A DNA stretch of 50,046 bases, taken from assembly GCA_003141525.1 (NCBI GenBank), contig PLML01000179.1:28392-78437 (forward strand), read 5' to 3'. Made by a program: the position numbers and the translations under genes. This document shows positions 8,137-17,834 of the stretch, in pieces. Below the pieces are notes generated by a model, which worked only from the letters and a program-made list of their open reading frames with translations, was not told the origin of the DNA and did not search any database. Position 1 is the stretch's first letter. Every line of letters starts with the position of its first letter. The DNA comes from Bacteroidales bacterium (lineage in GTDB: Bacteria; Bacteroidota; Bacteroidia; Bacteroidales; VadinHA17).

Positions 8137-8180
8137 CTTGCAAATACAAAAATATGATCCACAATTAAAAAATTTCAGAA

Positions 8181-9392
8181 ATGGAAACTAATAACCGACG
8201 TGAATTCCTGAAAAAAAGCATCTTAGGTATCTCAGGTGCTGCTTTGTTGCCATCTAATCTGAAAATCGGAATGGCCGGTGAATTTATAAAACCTGGCCAG
8301 CCTGAATTGCCTTGCCGTGTTCTGGGCAAAACAGGTATCAGGACCCCGCTGATAAGCATGGGTACCGGCAACGCTACTGCATCGGGTTTTGTCAGAGCTG
8401 CTTATGAAGCCGGGATTAAACTATTTTTTTCTGCCACCTATTACGGTGAGGGAAACAATGAGAAACTTGTAGGAGAGGGGTTGAATGGACTTCCCCGTGA
8501 TACTTTTGTTGTCGGTACAGCAGTGCCGCCTGATGGTCTGGACATGCGCTCAGGGAAGTTTATAAATCAATTTGATCCTCAGGCTTATATCAGGAAAGCT
8601 AAGGAAAGTCTGAAACGCTTTGGCATTGATTACGTGGATTTCTTCCTCTTTCCTTACGCCGGAAAAAGGGAAATGGTACTTAATGAGGGTGTCTTGAAAG
8701 CCCTGGAGCAACTTAAGAAAGAGGGAAAGACCAGGTTTATCGGAATTGCTTCCCACAGTGATACTGAAGAAGCACTGCAGGCAGCTGCTGATTCAGGGGT
8801 ATATGAGTTAGCAATGATCGGGTATAATTACAAAACAACCAACAAAGAATCTTTTAACAAATCAATTGCAAAGGCTAAGCAGTCAGGCATTGGTATTGTT
8901 GCGATGAAAACAACGGCAGGTGCATTCAATGATAAGGCAGGTCAACCCCTGAACACGGATGCAGCTTTAAAATGGGTACTGCAGAACGAAAATGTATCTT
9001 CGATAGTCTCTGGTATGTCATCGCTTGAAGAGCTGCAGAAAAACCTTGCAATGTTACAAAATCTTAAAATGTCAGAACAGGAATTAAAGGATCTTAATCT
9101 GGCCGGCCTGTATCACGAACCCGGCTTATATTGCCAGCAATGTAAAAAATGTATTCCGCAATGTCCTCATAACCTGGATATCCCTACCATTATGAGGAGC
9201 TATATGTATGCTTACGGATACAAAAATATTGCACATGCGTGGCACACCCTTGCCGGAGTTGATATTTCAGGCAGACCATGCGAAGAATGCACTGTCTGCA
9301 ATATAAATTGCACTGCCGGTTTTGATATTAGGAATAAAATACTTGATATTTCCAGATTAAAAGATGTTCCGGAGGATCTGATAATGGCATAA
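8181..9392 (+). CDS. Tat-type aldo/keto reductase with C-terminal 4Fe-4S domain
   Basis: Oxidoreductase with a TIM-barrel NAD(P)-dependent aldo/keto reductase domain (about residues 45-305) and a ferredoxin-like tail. A twin-arginine-like leader NRREFLKKS followed by a hydrophobic stretch suggests folded export. Tail cysteines: CQQCKKCIPQC at about 317-327, then CEECTVCNINC near 370-380, enough for two clusters. Such fused reductases are common in Bacteroidota; substrates are mostly unknown. The start is the ATG at 8181. It follows the damaged GNAT gene by 44 bp but appears to belong to the core genome. The 9393-9612 gap to enolase holds no gene. Confidence 0.85.
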   Translation: METNNRREFLKKSILGISGAALLPSNLKIGMAGEFIKPGQPELPCRVLGKTGIRTPLISMGTGNATASGFVRAAYEAGIKLFFSATYYGEGNNEKLVGEGLNGLPRDTFVVGTAVPPDGLDMRSGKFINQFDPQAYIRKAKESLKRFGIDYVDFFLFPYAGKREMVLNEGVLKALEQLKKEGKTRFIGIASHSDTEEALQAAADSGVYELAMIGYNYKTTNKESFNKSIAKAKQSGIGIVAMKTTAGAFNDKAGQPLNTDAALKWVLQNENVSSIVSGMSSLEELQKNLAMLQNLKMSEQELKDLNLAGLYHEPGLYCQQCKKCIPQCPHNLDIPTIMRSYMYAYGYKNIAHAWHTLAGVDISGRPCEECTVCNINCTAGFDIRNKILDISRLKDVPEDLIMA

Positions 9393-9618
9393 CATGTTCG
9401 CCTTGAAGATTAGACTCTCTTTTCTTTTAATTAACTGGATAACAATTTCAGATTTTTATTAATTTTAAAGTTTGGTGATAGAGTTCACCGTTAACCGCCA
9501 TGAAAAGCTGATAACTCCTGCCTTATAAACCTATAGTGTGAGTTTTTCATGATCAACGAAAACAACTTTGTAACAATCAGTTGCCGACATAATTAACTAT
9601 AAATAAACTTTAATGACT

Positions 9619-10899
9619 ATGAAAATTGTAAATGTATCTGCTCTGGAAATCCTCGATTCAAGAGGGAACCCAACAGTCGAAGCAAATGTAACACTGGAAG
9701 ACGGAACAAAGGCAAGGGCAATGGTGCCCAGCGGCGCATCAACAGGTGAGCGCGAAGCATGCGAATTGAGAGATGGCGACAAAAAAAGGTATGGAGGAAA
9801 AGGTGTGCTAAAGGCTGTTGAAAATGTAAATAAGATTATTGCAGGGGAAGTTGAAGGTAAAGACTTCTTTAATCAACGTGAACTTGACTATACGATGATC
9901 GAACTGGACGGAACAAATAATAAATCAAAACTAGGAGCAAATGCAATCCTTTCAGTCTCAATGGCTTATGCAAGGGCAGAAGCTGAGAGTGCAGGAATCC
10001 CTTTGTATCAATATCTGGGAGGGGCAAACGCCCATCTCTTGCCGGTTCCTTGCCTGAATATTATCAATGGGGGGAAACATGCAGACAACAACGTTGATTT
10101 TCAGGAATTTATGATTGCTCCACATGGTGCCCAGTCATTTACTGAAGCTATCAGGATGGGAGTAGAGGTGTTCCACACCCTTAAATCTGTTCTAAAAGCA
10201 AAAGGTTACAGCACAGGCGTTGGGGATGAAGGCGGCTTTGCTCCTGACTTAAAATCAAATGATGAAGCTATTGAAGTGATCCTCGAAGCAATAAACAAGG
10301 CAGGATACAAACCGGGCAGTGAAGTAAGTATATGCCTCGATCCTGCTGCAAGTGAACTGTGGGAAGACGGAAAATATAAACTCTTCAAGAGTACTGGTAA
10401 ATTTCTTACGAGCGATGAAATGGTCAAACTCTGGGAAAACTGGGTTAATCAATATCCGATTGTGCTTCTTGAGGACGGTTTGGCTGAAAACGATTGGAAT
10501 GGGTGGAAAAATCTGACCGATACAATTGGCAAGAAAATTGAAATCGTAGGTGACGACCTTTTTTGCACGAACAAACAAATTCTTGCAGAGGGAATTTTAA
10601 AAGGTGTCGCAAACTCAGTGCTTATTAAGCTGAATCAGATCGGGACAGTCACAGAAACCCTGGAGACAATTGAATTAGCCTATAAGAATAAGTATAACGC
10701 GTTTGTCTCTCACAGGAGTGGAGAAACACCTGACAGCTTCATTGCAGACCTTACAGTGGCTGTAAATGCCGGACATTTGAAAACAGGCAGCGGTTGCCGG
10801 GGTGAAAGGGTTGAAAAATTCAATCAGCTGATGCGTATTGAACATGAGCTGGGAAAATCCTCCAGATTTGCAGGAAAGAAGGCATTTAAAAACGCATAG
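9619..10899 (+). CDS. eno: enolase
   Basis: Interconverts 2-phosphoglycerate and phosphoenolpyruvate in glycolysis, in the cytoplasm. Family sequence runs full length: [13 protein letters not shown] at the N-terminus, GASTGEREA loop, [10 protein letters not shown] (catalytic Glu region), metal ligands in [14 protein letters not shown] and VGDDLFCTN, the catalytic Lys in [20 protein letters not shown], and [17 protein letters not shown] near the end. 426 residues is normal. The ATG at 9619 ([10 protein letters not shown]) matches the usual enolase start better than the ATG at 9613 two codons upstream. The next gene begins 3 bp after the stop, so the two are probably co-transcribed. Confidence 0.97.
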   Translation: MKIVNVSALEILDSRGNPTVEANVTLEDGTKARAMVPSGASTGEREACELRDGDKKRYGGKGVLKAVENVNKIIAGEVEGKDFFNQRELDYTMIELDGTNNKSKLGANAILSVSMAYARAEAESAGIPLYQYLGGANAHLLPVPCLNIINGGKHADNNVDFQEFMIAPHGAQSFTEAIRMGVEVFHTLKSVLKAKGYSTGVGDEGGFAPDLKSNDEAIEVILEAINKAGYKPGSEVSICLDPAASELWEDGKYKLFKSTGKFLTSDEMVKLWENWVNQYPIVLLEDGLAENDWNGWKNLTDTIGKKIEIVGDDLFCTNKQILAEGILKGVANSVLIKLNQIGTVTETLETIELAYKNKYNAFVSHRSGETPDSFIADLTVAVNAGHLKTGSGCRGERVEKFNQLMRIEHELGKSSRFAGKKAFKNA

Positions 10900-10902
10900 T
10901 AT

Positions 10903-11844
10903 ATGGCAACACGCAGAGGTTTTATCAAAAAATCCTTATTAGGTGCCGGCGCTTTGATGCTGGATCCTTCACTCGACCTGAAATCGGAACAAAAATCCGC
11001 AATTAAGATATCATTGGCTGAATGGTCGCTGCACAGAACTATCAGGGCCGGAAAAATCGATCATCTCGATTTTCCGGCAATTGCAAAAAAAGATTTTAAT
11101 ATCTCGGCGGTCGAATATGTAAATGGTCTTTTCGGAGGAACGAAAATGGATTTTAAGGAAGCGGCTAAAAATTCTGCTTACCTTAATGAGTTGCTGAAAA
11201 GAAGTAAAGATGCAGGGGTGTTTAATCATCTTCTTATGGTTGATGATGAAGGGCCTCTCGCTCTTCCTGATGATAAAGTCAGGTTATTAGCCGTTGATGA
11301 TCATAAGAAATGGATTGAAGCAGCAAAATTATTGGGCTGTCTTACTGTACGGGTGAATCTGCACGGCGACGGAACACCTGAGGCTAAGAAAGCTGCATCT
11401 ATTGATTCTCTTAGCCGTCTTGGCGATTTTGCAAAGTCCATGAATATCAATATTGTCGCGGAAAATCATGGTCATGAATCATCTAACGGGGCCTGGGTGG
11501 CAGATGTAATGAAACAGGTAAACCGTTCTAATGTTGGGACTCTGCCTGATTTTGGCAACTTTTGCCTTTCCCAGGATTGGGGAAGTACACAGGATGAATG
11601 CAAGGATTATTACGACCGGTACCAGGGTGTTAAAGAAATGTTGCCTTTTGCCAAAGGAGTCAGCGCAAAGACCTATGACTTTGACAGCAACGGTGAACAG
11701 CCAAAGATGGATTATAAAAGGTTGATTGGTATTGTAAAGGCTTCTGGATTTAAGGGATATATCGGTGTCGAATTTGAAGGTAACACTCAACCGGAGGAGG
11801 ATGGTATTCGTAAAACAAAACTCCTGATTGAGAAATATTTATAA
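10903..11844 (+). CDS. Tat-type sugar phosphate isomerase/epimerase-like TIM-barrel protein
   Basis: Xylose isomerase-like TIM-barrel (AP endonuclease 2 superfamily) protein. A twin-arginine-like leader TRRGFIKKSLLGAGALML suggests export. The barrel starts at about residue 35 (IKISLAEWSLH). Likely metal ligands are in IVAENHGHES, TLPDFGNFCL and YIGVEFEG, the usual Glu/Asp/His/Glu positions. At 313 residues it is full length. Substrate unknown; relatives are annotated as sugar isomerases or hydroxypyruvate isomerase-like. It lies 3 bp behind enolase, which implies shared transcription but not a shared pathway. Confidence 0.8.
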   Translation: MATRRGFIKKSLLGAGALMLDPSLDLKSEQKSAIKISLAEWSLHRTIRAGKIDHLDFPAIAKKDFNISAVEYVNGLFGGTKMDFKEAAKNSAYLNELLKRSKDAGVFNHLLMVDDEGPLALPDDKVRLLAVDDHKKWIEAAKLLGCLTVRVNLHGDGTPEAKKAASIDSLSRLGDFAKSMNINIVAENHGHESSNGAWVADVMKQVNRSNVGTLPDFGNFCLSQDWGSTQDECKDYYDRYQGVKEMLPFAKGVSAKTYDFDSNGEQPKMDYKRLIGIVKASGFKGYIGVEFEGNTQPEEDGIRKTKLLIEKYL

Positions 11845-12167
11845 TTTTTTTTGCTTTGAGCACCTATTTCTGTTGTAATAAGAGAATCAGGATCTTGCAA
11901 AAGCAATAATTGTTTCAGGACAATTTTAAATTTGGCATTGCTTTTCCTGGAAGATCATCTCAGGAATACAACTTCTTTTTCAGAAGCCATGGAACAAGAG
12001 ATTAATAAAATTGTGAAAAAAAAGTAGACTTTTAAAGATATATGCGAAATAGCCTCACAAATTTATGATTAAATGACTGATGTATAAATCGATAATAGTT
12101 TCAAAACAATTAGAAATTACGATTGTTACTTATATAATTAGACCCGAAATTACAGATCTTATATACT
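11845..12167. other. intergenic region without a recognised gene
   Basis: AT-rich. A TAAATTTG promoter-like box lies at 11927-11934 without a -33 element at good spacing. A stretch open in one frame ends at a TAG near 12027 but has no good start and no recognisable domain. No RNA gene or terminator is evident beyond a T-run just after the preceding stop. Confidence 0.4.
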
Positions 12168-12482
12168 ATGATGGGAAAATTCAGAAAAATAGCTTCTTCA
12201 CTACTATTATTAATTTTTCTTTTACCATCTGTAGTTAAGATTGAACATCATCACAATAACAGTGTACCTGATTCTAAAAATAGAAAGGATTACCCTGTTC
12301 TCAAGGGAAATTGTCCTATTTGCAATTTCGAATATTCAGTATTCCTGACAAGCTTTAAAAACATTCATTTGCCTGATGGAAATCCAGTAGATAGCTATTG
12401 TATTAATTACACTTCCAGATACAATCATAATCTCACACAATTTTCATTTTTATTACGTGCACCTCCTGATAAACAAATTTAA
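12168..12482 (+). CDS. small secreted His/Cys protein upstream of a TonB receptor
   Basis: 104-residue protein with an N-terminal signal peptide (basic start, then SSLLLLIFLLPSVV), followed by EHHHNN and a CPICNFEYS motif. His-rich and CxxC motifs suggest metal binding in the periplasm. Small HHH...CPIC proteins of this type are often found immediately upstream of TonB-dependent receptors in Bacteroidota; exact family name not recalled. The TonB receptor start follows 57 bp later on the same strand, so an operon is likely. Translation could begin at 12168 or at the second ATG at 12171. The metal is not determinable from the sequence. Confidence 0.6.
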   Translation: MMGKFRKIASSLLLLIFLLPSVVKIEHHHNNSVPDSKNRKDYPVLKGNCPICNFEYSVFLTSFKNIHLPDGNPVDSYCINYTSRYNHNLTQFSFLLRAPPDKQI

Positions 12483-12539
12483 GATACAGCATTCTTTGTA
12501 TTGATTTTTAAATTTCTTTTGAACATAAAAAGTAATAAA

Positions 12540-14978
12540 ATGAAGAGATTTTTTATCATTTGTCTTATGATATTAGCTTATCATACTTCAAACGCACAAA
12601 ACAAAATAACCGGAAAAATTACCGACAATTTAACAGGTGAAGCCATTCCGGGGGCAACAGTTTACATCCCGGAACTTAAGACAGGAGCAATTGCAGATAA
12701 AAACGGTATTTATAAGATTGATAATCTTCCCAGGGTAAAAGTTATTATTCAGGTCAGTTTTTTGGGATATAAGTCTGACGTCGAAAATGTAGACCTGGCA
12801 GCAACTTCATCAAAAGATTTTGTCTTGGAACAAGCTATCACAGAAATTAACGAAATAGTTATTACAGGCTCCTCAAGGGCGACCGAAATAAGTCGAACTC
12901 CTGTTCCAATGATTATAGTCAATAGTCGGGACTTGCAACAAAATTTAAACACCAATATAATTGACGCAATTTCAAAACTTCCAGGGGTCAGCGCTGTGAC
13001 GACAGGTCCAAATGTGTCGAAACCATTTATTCATGGATTAGGGTATAACCGGGTACTGACTTTATTTGATGGTGTGAGACAAGAGGGACAGCAATGGGGT
13101 GATGAACATGGCATTGAAATAGATGAAAATGCAGTTGACCGTATTGAAATAGTGAAAGGCCCGGCAAGCTTAATCTATGGTTCTGATGCATTGGCTGGTG
13201 TAGTCAATTTGCTTCCTGCTCAACCTGTTCCGGACGGCACAATAAAAGGTCATGCAGAAACAAATTACCAGACAAATAATGGTCTGTTTGGTGCTCACAT
13301 TGCTATTGCCGGAAACCATAACGGGTTTATATGGGGAGGGGTGGCATCACATAAACAAGCCACCAATTATCAAAACAGATACGACGGACGGGTTTTTGGG
13401 ACAGCTTTTAATGAAACTGACTTAAGTGGCAATATTGGACTGACTAAACAATGGGGCTATTCACATCTCAACTTTTCAATATTTAATGATTTACAGGAAA
13501 TTCCTGATGGCAGCCGTGATTCAGTTACCCGCAAATTCACAAAGCAGATTACTGAAGCCGACACATTCAGACCAATCATCTCAAATGCTGAATTAAATTC
13601 ATATAAAATCACTGTTTTACATCAACTTGTCCAGCATTACAGGATCTATTCATCAAACAATTTTATTCTTGGTGAAGGTAAGCTTGGACTAATACTTGGA
13701 TATCAACAAAGTATACGAAGAGAATTCAGCCATCCGCTATACCCTGATATTCCCGGTCTTTACCTTGATTTAAAAACATTTACTTATGATGTAAAATACT
13801 CTTTCCCGGAATACAAGGGATGGGAAGCAACTATTGGTGTTAATGGTATGTACCAGCGAAATACCAACAAAGGCACTGAATTTATTATTCCGGATTATAA
13901 CCAGTTTGATATTGGCCCATTTGTTATGGGAACTAAGACAATAGGCAAACTCGATTTAAGTGCAGGCGCCAGATATGACACACGTATTTTTAAAAATGAT
14001 GCAATGTATACTCGCCCCAACCCTCAAACCGGTTTTGACATGCAGGTAAGTTTGCCGGATACTGCAATGGCAGATCATCCATTCTATAGTTTTAAACATA
14101 CGTTTTCAGGCATATCAGCAAGCTTTGGTGCGACTTATAACATTACAAAGAAGTTTTTGGTAAAAGCAAATATCGCCATGGGATTCCGTGCTCCGAATAT
14201 AGCTGAGATATCTGCTAATGGAGTTCATCCCGGAACACTGATCTACCAGATCGGCAATACCAGTTTTAAACCGGAATTCAGTCTTCAGGAAGATCTCGGT
14301 ATTTCTTATATATCAGATCATGTAAGTGGTTACATAGACATATTTAATAACAATATAACTAACTACATCTTCAATCAGAAACTATTGAACCATTCCGGGA
14401 AAGATTCGATTATTATAAAAGGCAATCAGACTTTTAAATTTCAACAGGCTAAAGCCCAATTGTATGGATGGGAAGCAAATCTTGATATTCACCCTTATGA
14501 CTGGCTTCATTTCGAAAATTCCATTTCTGTAACTTATGCTTTAAACAAGGGTGGAAATGGAATACATGTAACAGACAGCTCCAAATATCTGCCACTTATT
14601 CCCCCGCTGCATTATAATACAGAATTACGGGCAAACATATTTAAGAAGTTTAAATATTTTTCTTCTGTTTATGTAAAAATCGGGATGGAATATTATGCGC
14701 CCCAGAACAGGGTGTATTCTGCAGATAATACTGAAACCCTGACTCCGGGTTACGTTCTTTATAATGCGGGAGTAGGAGCAGATATAACAAATAGTCACGG
14801 AAAAGTGCTGGTAAGCATTAATATTACAGGGAATAATATCACAAATGTTGCTTACCAATCAAATTTAAGCAGGCTGAAATATTTTGAAGAGTATCCAAAT
14901 AATCCAACAGGGAGAAGTGGCATATATAATATGGGCAGGAACATTAGTTTTAAATTTACAGTACCTCTGAACCGATAA
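12540..14978 (+). CDS. TonB-dependent outer-membrane receptor
   Basis: Outer-membrane gated channel energised by TonB-ExbBD. Seen: a signal peptide (MKRFFIICLMILAYHTSNAQ), a carboxypeptidase-regulatory-like domain at about 22-105 (ITGKITDNLTGEAIPGATVY), a plug domain at about 110-235 (VSKPFIHGLGYNRVLTLFDG, VKGPASLIYGSDALAGVVNL), then a long beta-barrel ending in an aromatic-rich strand (ISFKFTVPLNR). The plug loop QQWGDEHGIEID resembles that of receptors often linked to metal uptake. Together with the small His/Cys gene upstream, this suggests zinc or another metal, not a polysaccharide; no SusD-like partner is present. The start is the ATG at 12540, which gives a clean signal peptide; the frame is open from 12501. 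Confidence 0.92.
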   Translation: MKRFFIICLMILAYHTSNAQNKITGKITDNLTGEAIPGATVYIPELKTGAIADKNGIYKIDNLPRVKVIIQVSFLGYKSDVENVDLAATSSKDFVLEQAITEINEIVITGSSRATEISRTPVPMIIVNSRDLQQNLNTNIIDAISKLPGVSAVTTGPNVSKPFIHGLGYNRVLTLFDGVRQEGQQWGDEHGIEIDENAVDRIEIVKGPASLIYGSDALAGVVNLLPAQPVPDGTIKGHAETNYQTNNGLFGAHIAIAGNHNGFIWGGVASHKQATNYQNRYDGRVFGTAFNETDLSGNIGLTKQWGYSHLNFSIFNDLQEIPDGSRDSVTRKFTKQITEADTFRPIISNAELNSYKITVLHQLVQHYRIYSSNNFILGEGKLGLILGYQQSIRREFSHPLYPDIPGLYLDLKTFTYDVKYSFPEYKGWEATIGVNGMYQRNTNKGTEFIIPDYNQFDIGPFVMGTKTIGKLDLSAGARYDTRIFKNDAMYTRPNPQTGFDMQVSLPDTAMADHPFYSFKHTFSGISASFGATYNITKKFLVKANIAMGFRAPNIAEISANGVHPGTLIYQIGNTSFKPEFSLQEDLGISYISDHVSGYIDIFNNNITNYIFNQKLLNHSGKDSIIIKGNQTFKFQQAKAQLYGWEANLDIHPYDWLHFENSISVTYALNKGGNGIHVTDSSKYLPLIPPLHYNTELRANIFKKFKYFSSVYVKIGMEYYAPQNRVYSADNTETLTPGYVLYNAGVGADITNSHGKVLVSINITGNNITNVAYQSNLSRLKYFEEYPNNPTGRSGIYNMGRNISFKFTVPLNR

Positions 14979-15062
14979 ACGACATCTTACCAGATGGGGC
15001 GGATATTAAATGCCTGAAATGGATTTTGCTTTGATATTTCTGAAATGGCAGTTTTATTATGG

Positions 15063-16850
15063 CTAGACAAATTTTGGCAGAAACTTTTCCTTTGAAAACA
15101 GAATGGCTGTGTTAATTAATGCCAGGTGAGAATACGCCTGTGGAAAATTCCCTAACAGCCTTTTTGAAGAGAAGTGGATATCCTCACTGAAAAGACCCAA
15201 ATGATTTCCATAGGTTAACAGGTTTTCAAAGATGTTTTTAGCATCTTCCTTCATGCCTATTCTGAACAGAGCCTGAATCAGCCAAAAAGTACATATTGTA
15301 AATGATGTCATTGGTTTGCCAAAATCATCCGGGGTTTTATAGCGATAAACCAGTCCGTTATAAAAAAGCGCATTTTTTACAGCCATCACAGTTTTCTGGT
15401 ACCTGGTATCCTCGGCAGCAATAAAACCATATTCAGCCATAAGTAATAAAGAGGCATCGAGCTCTGAATTACAATATGTTTGCGTAAATGTTTGCTGATC
15501 CTCATTCCATCCATTTTTCAGAACGTCTTCTTTTATGTCATTTGCAATACCTCTCCACGATTCGGCATAGTATGATTTATGAAGGGCATTTGCAATTTTC
15601 GCTGCCCTGTCCATAGCTACCCAGCTCATTACCTTTGAAAAAACATAGTGTTTTTCGTCAGAGCGAATTTCCCAGATACCTTTATCTGGTTTTTCCCAGT
15701 GTGTGGATATCGTACGTGAAATATTACGGACAATCTCCCACATGTCTTCGACCTCGTCTAATGTACCGGGGAAGAACTCATAATACTGGTGAATAATATT
15801 CAGCAGATAACCAAAAACATCATTTTGCCTTTGGGAATATGCGGCATTACCTATCCTCACAGGCTTTGAGTTTTCATAACCTGCCAGGTGGGAAAGCTCG
15901 GTTTCTGTAAGCTCCCGTTCACCTCTTATACCGTACATTATCTGGAATGAATCACTCTTTGATTTAAGAATTCTCTTTAAATAGTCTAGGAAACGTTGAG
16001 CGGAATAGTAATGGCCCATTTTGATCAATGTTTCCAGTGACATGGATGCATCGCGCAACCAGCAAAAACGGTAATCCCAGTTACGCACCTCACCAATAGT
16101 TTCAGGGATGCTGGTCGTTAATGCTGCCAATACAGCGCCGGTAGGTTGATAAGACATAGTTTTTAACACCAGTAAACTCCTGATTATTTCTTCGTTATAT
16201 TTCTCATACTTCTTTGAACGGTTTGTCCAGTTAAGCCAGTATACTTTTGTACGCTGGAATTCGAGGTAAACCCTTTTAATATCTATATCAATCAGCTTCT
16301 GGTTGTATGATAGTAAGAGAAACTGATGTTGTGTAAGAACAACTTCTTTTGATTCCAGAATATCATTGAAGCACAGGCTGGAGTAGAGATATAAACAATC
16401 TGTCGGTTTTATCCTGGAATAGGTCCTTATATAATTATCTTCTGTTACATTGGAAACCTCTTCTCTGGCATAATTAAGAACAGGGCAATATTTGACTTTA
16501 AATGACGGAGCACCCGAAATATACTTGATATACCGATAAATTTCAGCAGGAGCAAAATAGTCATTCTCAATGAGCTTGTAACGTGGCATAAAATCAATTA
16601 TTTCGAAAGTGCCCTTATCTGATTTAAATTCAGTGCATAGCACGTTTGTCCAGATAATGTATTTTTGTGAAATAGTGTATGTATCATCGACCACAATACT
16701 AAAGAAGCCTCCTTTCGCGTTGTCAATAAGACTGGCAAAAACGGAAGGCGAATCGAAATCGGGAAGACAGCACCAATCGATACTGCCTTTCTCCGACACC
16801 AGAGCTGCACTCCGGCAATTGCCAATTACACCGTAATTAAGATTATTCAT
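15063..16850 (-). CDS. glycoside hydrolase family 15 protein (glucoamylase or trehalase type)
   Basis: Cytoplasmic (no signal peptide) GH15 enzyme. Seen: the N-terminal domain (NYGVIGNCRSAALVSEKGSI, WCCLPDFDSPSVF), the conserved (alpha/alpha)6-barrel segment NWDYRFCWLRDAS at about 270, and WEIRSDEKHYVFSKVMSWVA downstream. 595 residues is typical. GH15 includes glucoamylases, glucodextranases and prokaryotic trehalases. It is divergently transcribed from otsB-otsA, so turnover of trehalose or a related glucan is the likely role; which of these it is cannot be decided from sequence. A TATCTTTG promoter box on the same strand lies about 70 bp before the ATG. Confidence 0.85.
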   Translation of the reverse strand: MNNLNYGVIGNCRSAALVSEKGSIDWCCLPDFDSPSVFASLIDNAKGGFFSIVVDDTYTISQKYIIWTNVLCTEFKSDKGTFEIIDFMPRYKLIENDYFAPAEIYRYIKYISGAPSFKVKYCPVLNYAREEVSNVTEDNYIRTYSRIKPTDCLYLYSSLCFNDILESKEVVLTQHQFLLLSYNQKLIDIDIKRVYLEFQRTKVYWLNWTNRSKKYEKYNEEIIRSLLVLKTMSYQPTGAVLAALTTSIPETIGEVRNWDYRFCWLRDASMSLETLIKMGHYYSAQRFLDYLKRILKSKSDSFQIMYGIRGERELTETELSHLAGYENSKPVRIGNAAYSQRQNDVFGYLLNIIHQYYEFFPGTLDEVEDMWEIVRNISRTISTHWEKPDKGIWEIRSDEKHYVFSKVMSWVAMDRAAKIANALHKSYYAESWRGIANDIKEDVLKNGWNEDQQTFTQTYCNSELDASLLLMAEYGFIAAEDTRYQKTVMAVKNALFYNGLVYRYKTPDDFGKPMTSFTICTFWLIQALFRIGMKEDAKNIFENLLTYGNHLGLFSEDIHFSSKRLLGNFPQAYSHLALINTAILFSKEKFLPKFV

Positions 16851-16917
16851 AATAAAATACCATAAAGGTTGAAAAACATCTTTTTCGAAGGATAAACTAT
16901 ATTAACAAGAACCTTTG

Positions 16918-16925
16918 CAAAGATA
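16918..16925 (-). promoter_or_regulatory. -7 promoter box of the GH15 gene
   Basis: On the minus strand this reads TATCTTTG, an exact match to the Bacteroidota TAnnTTTG -7 consensus, about 70 bp before the GH15 start. No clear TTTG -33 element is seen. Confidence 0.5.
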
Positions 16926-17003
16926 GAAATCATTTTTTTTCATGATACAGCTTTAACTTATAAGTTGAAGTTATAAATATTTCTTAAGTGTGCAAACATA
17001 TGG

Positions 17004-17011
17004 TATCTTTG
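17004..17011 (+). promoter_or_regulatory. -7 promoter box of the otsB-otsA operon
   Basis: TATCTTTG, identical to the box on the other strand of the same divergent region. It places the transcript start near 17018. A TTG start at 17028 would then have only a 10-base leader, and the ATG at 17076 about 58 bases. Confidence 0.5.
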
Positions 17012-17075
17012 CTAATGTTCAAATAATTTGAGCAGTAGAAATGAAAAAGAAACACTATTTGAACTTGTAAATCTT

Positions 17076-17834
17076 ATGAACAAAAAAGAAAAAGCAGAAT
17101 TAATAGATAAGTATGGGAAAGCAGGTAAAAGACTGGTTTTACTTGATTATGACGGAACACTGGTTAACTATGAACTTATTCCGGATGATGCTATATTGCC
17201 TGAACATTTAGTTGATATACTAATAAAAATTATTGATAAACCAGGAACTAATGTATTTATTATATCAGGACGCAGTCATAATGATATTGATAAACTCTTG
17301 GGCCATATTCCCATTAAAATTATTGCAGAGCATGGAGCTATGATAAAGGAAAACGGACATTGGAAGAATCAGATTAGTGATAATGACCAATGGAAAAAGG
17401 ATTTTTTCCCTACATTTAATCGGATAACTGATGCATGTCCCAAATCATTTGTTGAAGAGAAAAGTTTTTCTTTGACGTGGCACTACAGGAATGCTGAACC
17501 AGAGCTTGGATATGAGTGTTCGCGAGAATTGATCCAGCTTTTAAAAGGAATGATTAATTCATATAATTTAAAAATCCTGGATGGGAATAAAGTAGTGGAA
17601 GTATTGACTATTGAAACCGGTAAAGGTAGTGCTGTAAAAAAGTTATTTGAACAAAACAGCTATGATTTTATATTATCAATCGGAGATGATGCTACAGATG
17701 AAGAGATGTTTGAGTTTTTTTTGCATCAGTCCAATGCTATTACTATTAAGGTAGGAGAGGGAGTCACCCAGGCAAGATATAAACTTAACAGTATCAGTGA
17801 AGTTGCCTCACTCTTAAAACAATTGTCAGGATGA
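17076..17834 (+). CDS. otsB: trehalose-6-phosphate phosphatase
   Basis: Dephosphorylates trehalose 6-phosphate to trehalose; cytoplasmic HAD-superfamily enzyme. HAD motif I LLDYDGTL (nucleophile Asp about 24), motif II FIISGRS, a lysine-containing KGSAVKKL segment and motif IV GDDATDEEMF (about 204) are all present. Length about 252 residues is normal. The ATG at 17076 puts motif I about 24 residues in, as usual; the frame is open upstream to a TTG at 17028. The last four bases overlap the otsA start (ATGA), so translation is coupled and both steps of trehalose synthesis are made together. Confidence 0.92.
   Translation: MNKKEKAELIDKYGKAGKRLVLLDYDGTLVNYELIPDDAILPEHLVDILIKIIDKPGTNVFIISGRSHNDIDKLLGHIPIKIIAEHGAMIKENGHWKNQISDNDQWKKDFFPTFNRITDACPKSFVEEKSFSLTWHYRNAEPELGYECSRELIQLLKGMINSYNLKILDGNKVVEVLTIETGKGSAVKKLFEQNSYDFILSIGDDATDEEMFEFFLHQSNAITIKVGEGVTQARYKLNSISEVASLLKQLSG

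Noticed and set aside
11932..12027. short open stretch ending in MEQEINKIVKKK
   Set aside because: No proper start, no recognised domain, and the downstream ATG gives only 12 codons.
14983..14996. CATCT/AGATG hairpin between the TonB receptor and GH15
   Set aside because: A 5-bp stem without a T-run is too weak to call a terminator.
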